Assembly: GCF_003664255.1 (NCBI RefSeq)
Contig: NZ_RCCV01000003.1
Coordinates: forward strand, 852,395-916,394
Length of the DNA: 64,000 nucleotides
Direction: 5' to 3'
Source of the DNA: Micromonospora sp. M71_S20
Lineage (GTDB): Bacteria > Actinomycetota > Actinomycetes > Mycobacteriales > Micromonosporaceae
In this document: piece after piece, positions 41,717 to 50,667 of the stretch
Layout: every line of letters starts with the position of its first letter
Position numbering within the stretch: position 1 is the stretch's first letter
Translations under genes and position numbers: made by a program
The notes under the pieces: model-generated
Database searches by the model: none
The model's input: the letters and a program-made list of their open reading frames with translations, nothing else
Told to the model about the DNA's origin: nothing

Positions 41717-42673
41717 ATGACTGCTATGGGTGATGATGAGATGTCCATGCCAGTGGTCTTGCGGGTGCAGCGGCGTGATGACCCGGTGGGTGCGGTCACG
41801 GAGCACGACGCCGCGCGGCGGGCTGAGGAGTACCCGCGGATTCGGATCGGTGCTCCGTTGTTCGGGCATGCCGTGCAGGCCGAGGCCGGACGATGGCGGG
41901 TGTGTGCGGTGGTGTCGGATACGCCGCCGGCGGCGCGGGACTTCCTTGCGCATCAGTTGCGGGAGCTGCTGGACGAGACCGAGGATGTCGGGCTGGCCGC
42001 AGAGTTGACCGCGGTGGTCGATGTGTTGGACCGGGAGAAGCGCGACGAGGTGACGGTCGCCGGCCGGGCGTATCGGATCCTACGGGTGGACACGTTCGCG
42101 CGGTTCGGTCCGGACGGTCCCGAACCACCCCGGCCCACGGACCGGGATCCCCGCGACGCCGACGACCACGACGGCTTCCTCGATGAGGAGATCGTCGCCG
42201 ATCCGGGAGCGGTGACCGGAGTCAGTGAGGCGATGTTGCGGGTCGAGTTGATGACGGCGCACTATCCGCGCGCGCAGGTGCCCGCCGAGGTGTACGCCGA
42301 CAGCGTCGCCGCCGTCACCGACTACCCGGTTGGGGTGGTTCTTCCGGCCCGTTACGCTGCCGCTGAGTGCGTCGGCGGGTCGTGGCGGCCGTACAGCCGG
42401 GCGGTGGCCACACCTCAGTTGGCGCGTGACGAGATCGCCTTCGGCCTGCGTCACATCGAGCCGCGTCTGCTGAGGCTCACCGATGAGCAGACGGTCGTCC
42501 TGCGGCAGGCTGCCGACGAGTTGGACGCCAATCCTGTGGACGACCTCACCGTGTTCGGGCGCCGCTTCCGGGTGACTCGCATCGAAACCCTGCTGCGCAT
42601 GTCCAATGTTGCTCCGGAGGGACCACGCCCGTCGGATCCGGACCCGGAGCAGCCGCCGGCGGCTGACCGATAG
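41717..42673 (+). CDS. DUF5954 family protein
   Basis: 318 residues matching the DUF5954 family: the pattern VVLRVQRRDDPVGAVTEHDA, IRIGAPLFGHAVQAEAGRW, then VAGRAYRILRVDTFARFGPDGPEPPRP (core RILRVDTFARFGPDGPEPP). A repeat of the same unit (FGRRFRVTRIETLLRMS) ends the protein, so it looks like two related halves. The family is found across Streptomyces-like actinobacteria with no known role. ATG 41717 is the first of several close starts; no strong ribosome site is visible. Confidence 0.8.
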   Translation: MTAMGDDEMSMPVVLRVQRRDDPVGAVTEHDAARRAEEYPRIRIGAPLFGHAVQAEAGRWRVCAVVSDTPPAARDFLAHQLRELLDETEDVGLAAELTAVVDVLDREKRDEVTVAGRAYRILRVDTFARFGPDGPEPPRPTDRDPRDADDHDGFLDEEIVADPGAVTGVSEAMLRVELMTAHYPRAQVPAEVYADSVAAVTDYPVGVVLPARYAAAECVGGSWRPYSRAVATPQLARDEIAFGLRHIEPRLLRLTDEQTVVLRQAADELDANPVDDLTVFGRRFRVTRIETLLRMSNVAPEGPRPSDPDPEQPPAADR

Positions 42674-42752
42674 CCGCGCCGCATGCGCGACCCGCGCCGG
42701 CTCGGTCGCGGCGTTGTCGTCTGTGAGCTGCCGGTGTCATGTGTGTCCGGCT

Positions 42753-43835
42753 CTACTCCGCGATCTCGGGCTGGTTGGCAGGCTGGACCTCGTCGTGGAG
42801 ATCAGGGCGTGGTCGGGGAGTAGCCGCCTGGCTGGGCGTCGTGTCGGTTGTCGCGGCTGTTCGTGGAAGCATGCGGTCAACCGTCTTGCTGAGTTGTTCC
42901 ACGCGTTCGGCGATGTGCTGGACGTAGCCGAGTACCTCACGGGTTAGCTGGTCGGCAGCTGGTGTTCTGGCCTGGTCGGCTTGGGCGACGAGGCTTTGCA
43001 GGATGGTGCCGGTCTGGTGTGGTTCGGGGCTGGCGGAGTACACTGTCGGCGGAAACATGGCCTGGGCGCCCTGGCTCAGGTTGTGGGGGTCGCGTTCGCC
43101 ATCTGGTGGAGCGGCCCTTCTCTCGTTGAGGTGCAGTTCCGTGCCGGTTGTTGCTTCAATGACGGTGGCGACGTCGGCGATGCGGTTCCACCACTGGGGT
43201 TCGTCGGCGCGGATGGCGCGGCCTGCGGACCAGGCCACGGAGTCGGCCATCCAGAGCCCCGGGTCGTTGTGGCCCTCGACGTGGATGAGGCGCATGCGGT
43301 GGCTGATGGCGCCTTGGTCGAGTAGTCGTCGGTAGGCGCGAATGTCGTTGCGGTCGGTGGCGGGTAGGCGGCTGCCGGCGTCGCGGGCTTGCTGCCACTC
43401 CGTTGGACTGGCCCGGGTTTCGAGGTAGACGTCGCGGACCCGCTGGCCATCGAGGTAGCGCAGGAGGCGTTCCAGGCTGACTTGCCGGGCGTGTTCACGT
43501 TGGCTCTCTAGGTGGGCGCGGGCGTGTTGAGGATTGGGTGGTGGAAGGTCTCTGGTGCCTGCGTTGAGGGGCACCTGTGCGGAGACGACGGACCAGCCGG
43601 CGTGTTCGGCGACGACGTCGAGCATCGCTTCGATGGTGCCGACGTGTCCGCGGTGGTAGAGGGCGGTGGAGTGGTAGCTGTCGTGGATTCCGGCGGCAGT
43701 GCTGGCGGCGGCTTCGGCGGCGGGGACGTCTTCTTGGTCGATGATGACGGCGGCCATGAGGTAGGCGCCGGGGCTGCCGCGTTGTTGCAGCCACGATTCG
43801 TCGACGAACGCGATGGGGTGGGGTTGAGCGGCCAT
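42753..43835 (-). CDS. DUF3800-like protein coupled to relaxase
   Basis: 360 residues. The opening IAFVDESWLQQRG has the DE pair that begins DUF3800 (RNase H-like fold) proteins, and the later GLWMADSVAWSAGRAIR matches their ADxVA motif near residue 200. The C-terminal 100 residues are a helical tail. DUF3800 proteins are predicted nucleases, often near mobile elements and structured RNAs. The ATG overlaps the relaxase stop (ATGA), so it is made with the relaxase and may act on transferred DNA. Confidence 0.75.
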   Translation of the reverse strand: MAAQPHPIAFVDESWLQQRGSPGAYLMAAVIIDQEDVPAAEAAASTAAGIHDSYHSTALYHRGHVGTIEAMLDVVAEHAGWSVVSAQVPLNAGTRDLPPPNPQHARAHLESQREHARQVSLERLLRYLDGQRVRDVYLETRASPTEWQQARDAGSRLPATDRNDIRAYRRLLDQGAISHRMRLIHVEGHNDPGLWMADSVAWSAGRAIRADEPQWWNRIADVATVIEATTGTELHLNERRAAPPDGERDPHNLSQGAQAMFPPTVYSASPEPHQTGTILQSLVAQADQARTPAADQLTREVLGYVQHIAERVEQLSKTVDRMLPRTAATTDTTPSQAATPRPRPDLHDEVQPANQPEIAE

Positions 43836-46800
43836 CAGTCGAGCTCCGTTTCCTCGGTGACCGTCTGGTCGGGTGTGGGGCTGACGCGGTGGCGGGCGGC
43901 GTCGGCCTGCTGGGTGAGGTGCGCGGTGACGGGTGCGGCGTGGGGTTGTGGGCGGGTGTCGTCGATGGCGCGGACCCGGGCGGTGGTGGCGGCGACGGCG
44001 TCGGCGAGGTTGGCGCGGCGGGTCGCGGCGCGGCGGGTTTGTTCGGCGGCGGCGGCGAGTCCGGCGTAGCGGGTGGGCAGGGCGTTGGTGTACCAGCGCT
44101 GCCAATCGCCGTGGCGGGCTTCGAGGTCGGTGACGCGTTCGCGGCGCTGGTCGATGCCGGCGCTGAGGGTGGCGAGTTTCGCGCTCAGGCTGGCGTGGTG
44201 GCCGGCTGCGGCGGCGGCCCGCTGGTGTGCTTCCTGCTGGGCGGCGAGCATCCGGGCGCGGGAGGGGCCGCGTTGCCACCAGCGGGGCTTCTGCTGCTGA
44301 GCGGTGGCGGCGCGTTGGCCGGCGGTGGTGATGGCGGCGAGGAGCAGGGTGAGGTCGTGGTGGCGGTGCTCGGCGTCGGTGAGGTCGAGGTGCGCGTCAC
44401 GGAGTTGGTCGGCGACGTAGGTCGGCGCGGTGGCGTCGATGGTCTGCTGCGCGGTGATGAGTTGCGCGAGTTCAGCGTTGTCGGTGGTGGTGAGGTGTCC
44501 GGCGAGGGTCGCGGCGCCGAGCGCGACGCGGGCGCGGTGCCAGGCGTTCCACCGCGAGATGTCACTGGTGGGGGGTTCGGCCCCGATGGGGTGGTCGCTG
44601 GTGAGCTGGTAGCGGTCTCGGTAGGTGACCACGATCTCGGCTCGGGCGAGCCACTGGTCGCGGCCCGCCTCATCCTGCGGTACGGCCCCGAGCGCGCGGG
44701 CCCAGGCCGGTTGGTGCTCGGCGGCGAGGTCGGCCAGGGCGCTGACGCGGCGGTCGCAGATGGCGGCGACTTGCCGTAGGGCGTCTCCGATGTCGCCGGT
44801 GAGGTCGGCGGGCATGCGGTCGGTGTAGGACGCGGCGAGCGCCGCGGTGGTGGCGATGGCAGGGTCGGCGGTGGCGCGAGCCATCAGGCGGTCGATGCGC
44901 CAGGACAGCACCGCGGCGATGTCGTCGGCGGAGCCGAGTTCCCGGGGCCGAATCGCGCGGCGCAGCACGTCGGCGGGATTAAGGCCGGCTTCTCGCAGGG
45001 TGGTGAGTCGGGCGATGAGCGCGGGCAGCGCGAGGTCGCGGGCGAGCCGGTCAGCCGTAGTTTGTCCGCTGATGCGGGCGACGATGGCGAGGTATTCGGG
45101 GATGCGGGCGCGGGCGGACAGGTCGTCGTAGATGGGTGTCCAGGTGTGCAGGGCGTCGACGTCGGCCCAGAGTTGATGTTCGGTTTCGGTGGCGGAGCGG
45201 TCGGGGGTGGCGCGGCGCATGATGTCGGCCAGGACGGCGACGCGGGCAGTGGGTGGCTGGGGTGGGGTGCCTTCGCGGGGGTGGTCGTCGGTGACGACGT
45301 ACGCCTCGTTGAGGGTGTGGCCGCGGGTGAGCATGACGTACAGCCGGGCCAGGGTGGTGTTGTCGTCGACGAGCGCGCGGGCGGTGTGCACGGTCTGCCC
45401 TTGGACGGAGTCGACGGTGAGGGCGTAGGCGAGCTGCACGTGCCGCGCGACGTACGTGGCGGGCAGGACGGCGCTCGCGTCGGTGCGCAGGTTGGTGACG
45501 TGGAGTCGCCCGTCGCGGGTGACGGCTTGTACGCGCCACTGGTCGCGGTTGGCGACGAACGCGCCGCCGGCGCCGAGGCGACGGTCGTTGCGGCGGGTGA
45601 CGATGATGTCGCCGACACTGGCCTCGTTGCCGTCGCGCAGGCGTACGGCCGGGCCGGTGCGGACGAGGCCGGCGCGCAGGAGGATGTCGCGGGCGCGGCG
45701 GGCGATGTCGGCGGCTTCGTCGCCGGTTTCGACGAGCATCATGCTGGGGTGTCCGGTGGCCATGTCGGCGGCCCACCGGTCCAGCATCTGGCCGATGAGC
45801 AGGGTGCGGTGCCCGCCGTGGAGCCGGCCGCGGCGGTCGTATTCGTGCAGGACGGTGAGGTCGCCGGTGCGCAGCCGCAGCGACGCCGATCCTTCCCACG
45901 GCTGAGCGAATCGGTGGACTTGGGTGAGGTGGGTGGTGGCACCGAGGCTGTCGAGGTAGCGGAACAGTCCGCCGGGTCCGATGGCGGAGATTTGCGCGGG
46001 GTCACCGACGAGGATGAGCCGGCCGCCGACGGCGTCGAGTTGGGTGACGAGGCGGGCGAGGTCGTGGCTGGACACCTGCGACGCCTCGTCGATGATGACC
46101 CACTGCCCGGGTGCGAAGCGCCAGTCGGCGCGCGTGCCGGGCGGCGGCCGGTCGTGGGAGTGCAGCCAACGGGCGATGTTTTCGGTCCGCAGCATCGTGC
46201 CGTCGGGTTGGCGGGTGGCGTCGGCGAGCAGCTGCGCGGCGGACTGTCCCACGGTGAGACCGATTACCGGCACGCCGGCGTGCTGGGCGGCGGCGGCGAC
46301 GGCGCGCTGGAGGTAGGTCTTGCCGGTGCCGGCGGGCCCGACGACGCCGGTGACGCGCCGGTCATCGCCGACGAGGAATCGCAGCGCCGCGGCCTTCTCC
46401 GGCGACAACCGGAACGCGGCGGTGGCGGCGTCGATCGCCGCTCGCGGAGCGGGGCGAGCGCCGCGCCGGCCGGCGTAGGTGATGACTTCCTTTTCGGCGG
46501 CGAGGACGGCGTGGGTGGTCATCTGCAGGTCTCGGTGGCGGGTGTATTCGCTGTGCTGGTCGCTGCCGCGCAGCAGCGTCGGCCCCCACTGCACGAGGGC
46601 GGGCGGTGTCAGCACCCGCAGCCCGCCCAGGTTCTTGGCGATGGCCTCACCAGCGAGTGTCTGCACCTTCCGCCAGTCGGCGTGCGGCGAGTCACCGGGG
46701 GTGATGTCGAGGACCCGGCCGATGGCCAGTTCGAGGTGTTCGCGGCCGAACACGGCCCGCTCGCGGCCGAGGGTGTGCACGGCGCGGGCGAGCGCCAAGC

Positions 46801-48097
46801 GCACGTCGCGGCGTACTGCCGCGTCAACGACCCGGTCGCGTGCAGGACCGGTGATTCGCAGTTCGTCGGCGGCGGTGCGCAGCGCTTCCTCGTCCACACC
46901 GGCCGGGTGCAGCTGGCGGGCGTGGCGTAGGACGCGCCGCGCTGCGTCGGCGGTGTCGTCGTGCACCTCACCGGTGAGAACGCGGCGTACCTGAGCGGGG
47001 GTGTCGAGCCCAGCTGTGCGGTCCTCGGCTTGCCATCGCTGCACGGCCTGGTCGGTGGACTCCGCGCCCTTGGCCGGGCGGCGGGTCCGCAGGGTCGCGT
47101 CCTGGGCGCGTCGGCGCCACTGCGCCGCCGCCGAACGCGCCGGTGGTCCGGTGCGGTCGACACGGCGGTCCATCTCCTCGGTGATGGCGGCGCGCCGCTT
47201 GCTGTAGTGACGCAACGACGCCTCGCTGATGCCGACGATCTCGCGGATCCCGGAGTCCGTGCGGGCGGCGAAGGTGACGCCGCGGCGCGCGTGTAGTTCG
47301 AGTTCCACGGCGCGTTCGTAGGCGACGCGGGCGCCGACGGTCGCGCGGTAGAAGGCACGCCCGTCCAACGCCAACCACTGTGGATTGCCGTTCCCGTCGA
47401 CTGTCTTGACCTTCGCGGAGACGACGATGTGTGAGTGCAGCTGCGGGTCACGCTCGCGGCTCATCCGGTGGTCGAAGACCAGCGCGGCCAGCCCTTGGGT
47501 GTCGAGTTGGCGGACGCCACCCGCGCCGGTCCGGGTGAAGGCCCCGTGCCGCTGAAGGTGATCGAGCAGCGCGCGCACGCCAGCGTGGTGAGCGGCCATG
47601 ACATCCTGCTTGACGGTGTCGTCGCCAAAGGCCCACAACAGCGACACGGACTTCACGGGATGGGCCGTGACGTCGTATGCGGACACGGCCCGCCGCTCGG
47701 GGGCGTTCATGATGTCGTGCCACACCTTGTCGCGCTGTTCCACCGTGGCGTCGTCGGGCAGGTGCGCTAGTGCGCGTCGTACCGCTTCGTCGCGGTATTC
47801 GTTGGTCATCGGCGCGTAGATGCGCCATTTCTGGCCGAGCTGGAAGCCCGTCGTGGGATGCCGTCCCTGACCGATCAGATTGCGCATCTGCTTCTCGAAG
47901 ACCCAGCCGCGCACGCCGAGCACAGCGGCGCCATTGCCCGCCCACCAACCGGGGCTTTCACCCCGCGCGGCGTGGTTGATGTAGTAGGGCGTCGGGCCCC
48001 CGTGACCGACAGGGCGCAGGTCATGGCGACCGGCGGCGACCTGCTCCATGACATAGCGGTAACCGTCGCCGGGCGAGATGCGCGTGACGGTCAACAT
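43835..48097 (-). CDS. TrwC/TraA-type relaxase-helicase (MOBF)
   Basis: 1420 residues. The N-terminal relaxase domain starts MLTVTRISPGDGYRYV with candidate nucleophile tyrosines, and the metal-binding HxH appears in RDPQLHSHIVVSAKV near residue 219. From residue about 560 a RecD-like helicase follows: Walker A GVVGPAGTGKTYLQ near 588, Walker B WVIIDEASQV near 665 and RLILVGDPAQISAIGPGG. The last 300 residues are coiled coil. It nicks oriT and unwinds the transferred strand. ATG 48097 is favoured over a TTG 21 bases upstream. DUF3800 is coupled downstream. Confidence 0.95.
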   Translation of the reverse strand: MLTVTRISPGDGYRYVMEQVAAGRHDLRPVGHGGPTPYYINHAARGESPGWWAGNGAAVLGVRGWVFEKQMRNLIGQGRHPTTGFQLGQKWRIYAPMTNEYRDEAVRRALAHLPDDATVEQRDKVWHDIMNAPERRAVSAYDVTAHPVKSVSLLWAFGDDTVKQDVMAAHHAGVRALLDHLQRHGAFTRTGAGGVRQLDTQGLAALVFDHRMSRERDPQLHSHIVVSAKVKTVDGNGNPQWLALDGRAFYRATVGARVAYERAVELELHARRGVTFAARTDSGIREIVGISEASLRHYSKRRAAITEEMDRRVDRTGPPARSAAAQWRRRAQDATLRTRRPAKGAESTDQAVQRWQAEDRTAGLDTPAQVRRVLTGEVHDDTADAARRVLRHARQLHPAGVDEEALRTAADELRITGPARDRVVDAAVRRDVRLALARAVHTLGRERAVFGREHLELAIGRVLDITPGDSPHADWRKVQTLAGEAIAKNLGGLRVLTPPALVQWGPTLLRGSDQHSEYTRHRDLQMTTHAVLAAEKEVITYAGRRGARPAPRAAIDAATAAFRLSPEKAAALRFLVGDDRRVTGVVGPAGTGKTYLQRAVAAAAQHAGVPVIGLTVGQSAAQLLADATRQPDGTMLRTENIARWLHSHDRPPPGTRADWRFAPGQWVIIDEASQVSSHDLARLVTQLDAVGGRLILVGDPAQISAIGPGGLFRYLDSLGATTHLTQVHRFAQPWEGSASLRLRTGDLTVLHEYDRRGRLHGGHRTLLIGQMLDRWAADMATGHPSMMLVETGDEAADIARRARDILLRAGLVRTGPAVRLRDGNEASVGDIIVTRRNDRRLGAGGAFVANRDQWRVQAVTRDGRLHVTNLRTDASAVLPATYVARHVQLAYALTVDSVQGQTVHTARALVDDNTTLARLYVMLTRGHTLNEAYVVTDDHPREGTPPQPPTARVAVLADIMRRATPDRSATETEHQLWADVDALHTWTPIYDDLSARARIPEYLAIVARISGQTTADRLARDLALPALIARLTTLREAGLNPADVLRRAIRPRELGSADDIAAVLSWRIDRLMARATADPAIATTAALAASYTDRMPADLTGDIGDALRQVAAICDRRVSALADLAAEHQPAWARALGAVPQDEAGRDQWLARAEIVVTYRDRYQLTSDHPIGAEPPTSDISRWNAWHRARVALGAATLAGHLTTTDNAELAQLITAQQTIDATAPTYVADQLRDAHLDLTDAEHRHHDLTLLLAAITTAGQRAATAQQQKPRWWQRGPSRARMLAAQQEAHQRAAAAAGHHASLSAKLATLSAGIDQRRERVTDLEARHGDWQRWYTNALPTRYAGLAAAAEQTRRAATRRANLADAVAATTARVRAIDDTRPQPHAAPVTAHLTQQADAARHRVSPTPDQTVTEETELD

Positions 48098-48118
48098 GCC
48101 TCGACCGTAGAAGATCAA

Positions 48119-48332
48119 CTACAGAAGTGGCAGTCGAGAATGCAAGGGGGTGTATCCCATGTAAGTGTGCAAGAAGTGAGGGGGAGGGGGTCTAGGCAGG
48201 TCAGCGATGCTGTGGCCAAAATTGAACGGGTGCGGTGAGAAGATGCGGAATTGTGGCTAGGTTCGAACGATTCGGTAATTCATGTGGGGTGTGGTCTGGT
48301 GGGCGGACTTGGGCAGTGGTTACTGTCGGGAA
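48119..48332. other. candidate origin of transfer (oriT) region
   Basis: A 214-base noncoding stretch directly upstream of the relaxase, with lower G+C than its neighbours. It contains direct repeats AGAAGTG (48123 and 48172) and TGCAAG (48141 and 48168), a G-rich tract near 48178-48192, an inverted GAATT (48248-48252)/AATTC (48277-48281) pair around a TTCGAA palindrome at 48262-48267. oriT of MOBF systems normally lies next to the relaxase gene and carries such repeats. The nick site cannot be identified by eye. Confidence 0.5.
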
Positions 48333-48746
48333 ATGGCGAGTAGAACGGGGAATGAGGCGACTCGGGCGCTGCGGCGGCGGCAGGAATTGGAGCTGCGGGC
48401 GGTGCGGGCGGTCGAGCAGGCGGCCGGCACGGTGCAGGAGGTGCAGCGGCGGCGGCATGATGCCGTGGCGCGGCTGGATCAGGAGGTCGACGCGGCTGCG
48501 GCGGCTCACGGCTTGGCCGTGGCGGTGCTGGCGACGGTGCTTCGCGATGACGGCTTGGCGGCGAGCTTGACCGGGGTGGACGTTGCCCGGGTGCGGTCGT
48601 ACCGGCGTGGCGCGGATGGTGCTGCGGTGCGTGCGCGGATCGGGGAGTTGGGCGAGGTGCTGCCGCGTCGGCGTCGCACGGCGGTTCAGGTGCCCGACGC
48701 GCGAGTGCCGCCGGTCGGGGATGCCGGCGGGAATCAGATGACCTGA
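48333..48746 (+). CDS. helical accessory protein beside the relaxase
   Basis: 137 residues. The first 65 form a long charged helix rich in Arg/Glu/Ala (LRRRQELELRAVRAVEQAAGTVQEVQRRR in short ELELRAVRAVEQAAG), followed by a DGLAASLTGVDVARVRSYRR segment that looks like a small helix-turn-helix or binding domain. Divergent from the relaxase across the oriT candidate, it may be a relaxosome accessory protein. The ATG has TCGGGA upstream. No named family recognised. Confidence 0.65.
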   Translation: MASRTGNEATRALRRRQELELRAVRAVEQAAGTVQEVQRRRHDAVARLDQEVDAAAAAHGLAVAVLATVLRDDGLAASLTGVDVARVRSYRRGADGAAVRARIGELGEVLPRRRRTAVQVPDARVPPVGDAGGNQMT

Positions 48747-48752
48747 GCTGCG

Positions 48753-48793
48753 AGCGTTGGCCGGTCCGGGGTGCGACCGGACCGGCCAACGCT
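48753..48793. terminator. 17-pair bidirectional terminator
   Basis: AGCGTTGGCCGGTCCGG (48753-48769) pairs perfectly with CCGGACCGGCCAACGCT (48777-48793) around a 7-base loop. It sits between two convergent genes, so it serves both. Confidence 0.88.
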
Positions 48794-48805
48794 GCGGGGT
48801 TGTGT

Positions 48806-49474
48806 CTACGTGCAGTCGAGTCCGCACCCGGTACAGACGACGATGAGGCCACCGGCGAGCGTCTGCGTATCGCTGTCCGTGGCGGTGCAGTGCTCCGGGA
48901 TGGCGGCAGGCCAGTCCCCTTCGATGACGGTGCGGCCGGGGTAGACCCAATCGAGGGGTTCGCTGCCGTGGTACATGACGGGCGGGCCGGGGATCGGGGC
49001 GGCGAGGGGGAGCGTGACCCTGCGGAGTAGCGCGGTGCCGGTGAGGTCGGCAGGGATGAAGGGCGGCGTCTTCTTGCGGGTGGCGGTGCGGAACTGCTCG
49101 TAGTCCTTGAAGGTCGGCGAGGCCAGTTCCGCGCGGTCGATGAGGGCTAGCGCCTCGTAGGGCTCGGCGGCTTTGTAGTGGCGGAGGGCGGCTTTCAGGT
49201 AGCGGTCGGCGTAGGCGTCGCGCTCGGCCTGTCGCTTGTCGCGTTCGGCCTGAGTCGTGCATGGTGCGGTGAGTAGGTGGGGGTGGGCGTCGAGGTGGGC
49301 GGCCACGGCCTCCCAGACCGCAGAACGGCCGTACTTCAGGGTGAGTCCGTCGAGGTGGCCGTCTGCGATGTAGCGGACAGCTGCGTTCTTACCGCCTGGG
49401 ATGCGGAAGTAGTTGGGTGCCCAGTCGGCGCAGGTCTGTGCGATCGTGACGAGTGCGGCGCGGGCCATGTCCAC
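48806..49474 (-). CDS. hypothetical ICE protein with C-terminal Cys cluster
   Basis: 222 residues. The N-terminal part has LVTIAQTCADWAPNYFRIPGG and a helical region rich in charged residues (ERDAYADRYLKAALRHYKAAEPYEAL, core YLKAALRHYKAAEPYEAL). The end VVCTGCGLDC holds three Cys, possibly with others a metal site. The family is not recognised. It lies alone between terminators. Confidence 0.6.
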   Translation of the reverse strand: MDMARAALVTIAQTCADWAPNYFRIPGGKNAAVRYIADGHLDGLTLKYGRSAVWEAVAAHLDAHPHLLTAPCTTQAERDKRQAERDAYADRYLKAALRHYKAAEPYEALALIDRAELASPTFKDYEQFRTATRKKTPPFIPADLTGTALLRRVTLPLAAPIPGPPVMYHGSEPLDWVYPGRTVIEGDWPAAIPEHCTATDSDTQTLAGGLIVVCTGCGLDCT

Positions 49475-49591
49475 GGGCGGTGTCCTCTCGAAGTAGGGGC
49501 GCTGGGTGCTGGTGCGGAGGGCCGGTACGCGACGGGAGCGGTTGCGGCCGGCGGCGTGCTCGATGAGCGCAGGAGTCGTCGCGGTGGGGTG

Positions 49592-49618
49592 GCCCGGCCG
49601 CCTCGTATGCGGCCGGGC
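49592..49618. terminator. hairpin between leftward genes
   Basis: GCCCGGCCGC (49592-49601) pairs with GCGGCCGGGC (49609-49618), 10 G-C-rich pairs around a 7-base loop, between the gene ending at 49658 and the next leftward gene starting at 49474. It is a likely terminator for the ParB-like gene pair. Confidence 0.8.
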
Positions 49619-49657
49619 GCTCGGCGGGTAGTGGCCGACGGGAGAGGGCCGGATAGG

Positions 49658-50059
49658 TCAGCGCTGGGTTTTGATCTGACGGGTTTCTGCGACGGTGAGT
49701 AGGTGCGCGGGTAGCTGTGGTAGGTGCTCGCGCCAGGCTCGGTACAGGCGGTGGGTGCCGTCGATGAGTAGCGGTGCTGGTGCTGCGCCGGGGATGTCGA
49801 CGTGCGCCACGATCAGCGGTTGCGTTAGGTCGGTGGTCATGGCGTAGGTGCGGTTGATGGCGTTGTGAGCTGGCCCGATGAGACTGATCGCCCAGGGGTT
49901 CGGGTTGTCGAGGTGCGTTAGGCCGTAGGCGGTGGCCCAGGCGGTGACGTCAACGGGGCTGGTGGCGCGGGGCGTGGCTGCGATGAGTGTTCGTGCGGCG
50001 TCGATGTCGAACACCCACGGCCCGAAGTGGAACCACTGCGGCATCCGGCCGTGGCTCAC
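49658..50059 (-). CDS. small ParB/Srx-fold protein
   Basis: 133 residues from a GTG overlapping the stop of the preceding leftward gene. The motif LLIDGTHRLYRAWREH is the nucleotide-binding DGxHR loop of ParB-like/sulfiredoxin-fold proteins, preceded by a beta strand DLTQPLIVAHVDIPG. Modern ParB proteins use this fold to bind CTP; the short form here lacks the helix-turn-helix, so it may be a nuclease-like or regulatory single domain. It is coupled to the Cys-containing gene upstream. Confidence 0.75.
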   Translation of the reverse strand: MSHGRMPQWFHFGPWVFDIDAARTLIAATPRATSPVDVTAWATAYGLTHLDNPNPWAISLIGPAHNAINRTYAMTTDLTQPLIVAHVDIPGAAPAPLLIDGTHRLYRAWREHLPQLPAHLLTVAETRQIKTQR

Positions 50060-50457
50060 TGCGCGTTGTTCCTGGCGTGCAGGCGGGTGTAGATCGCGAC
50101 GCATCGCAGGATCAGTTCGTGTGATGGCAGGGTCAGGAGCCGCTGTCGTTTGTCGTCGCGGAGGTGGTCCCAGATCAGGACGGTGACGGCAGCCGACCAG
50201 GTGTCGACGATCACCCCGTCGATCTTGGCGTACTGCTGGTTGGCGACGATGCGGCGCAGCGTGTCGATGAGGGTGGCGTCGCCGGTCGGGTGGGTGGCGT
50301 CGTCGGGTCGGGCTGCCTCGGGTAGCTGGGTGTAGCAGTCCTCGCAGGTGTAGTCGATGCGCGGGGGGTGTTCGGTCTCCCAGCGGCGTACGTCGGCGAC
50401 GGGGAGCCCGCATACCGATTGGCGCGGGTCGCGGGGGTGGCGGATGTGCCATGACAT
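50056..50457 (-). CDS. hypothetical ICE protein with zinc-knuckle-like Cys pairs
   Basis: 133 residues; ATG 50457 has CCGGAGG 8 bases upstream, favoured over an earlier GTG. It has SVCGLPVADV and then YTCEDCYTQLP, so Cys residues 15, 37 and 40 might bind metal. The C-terminal half is helical (TLIDTLRRIVANQQ, ELILRCVAIYTRL). It overlaps the ParB-like gene by 4 bases. Unknown function. Confidence 0.6.
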   Translation of the reverse strand: MSWHIRHPRDPRQSVCGLPVADVRRWETEHPPRIDYTCEDCYTQLPEAARPDDATHPTGDATLIDTLRRIVANQQYAKIDGVIVDTWSAAVTVLIWDHLRDDKRQRLLTLPSHELILRCVAIYTRLHARNNAQ

Positions 50458-50631
50458 TGAGGGGCCTCCGGGCGGGTCTGTCATTTGGCGTGGTTGGGCT
50501 GCGGCCTCGTGGTGGCTGTCGTCGCGAACGCAGGCTGCGCGGTGGGCCTTCGGCGGTGGCTCCTGCTGAGGCGCGGAGGGCGAGCGCCGGGAGTGGTCAC
50601 CGGCTGGTGCGCTCGAACGACGTTCCTTCGG

Positions 50632-50662
50632 GCTGCCCGGCCGCTGCGGGCGGCCGGGCAGC
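50632..50662. terminator. 13-pair hairpin terminator
   Basis: GCTGCCCGGCCGC (50632-50644) pairs with GCGGCCGGGCAGC (50650-50662) around a 5-base loop, directly after the stop of the leftward gene 50668-51114. Confidence 0.88.
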
Positions 50663-50667
50663 GTGGG

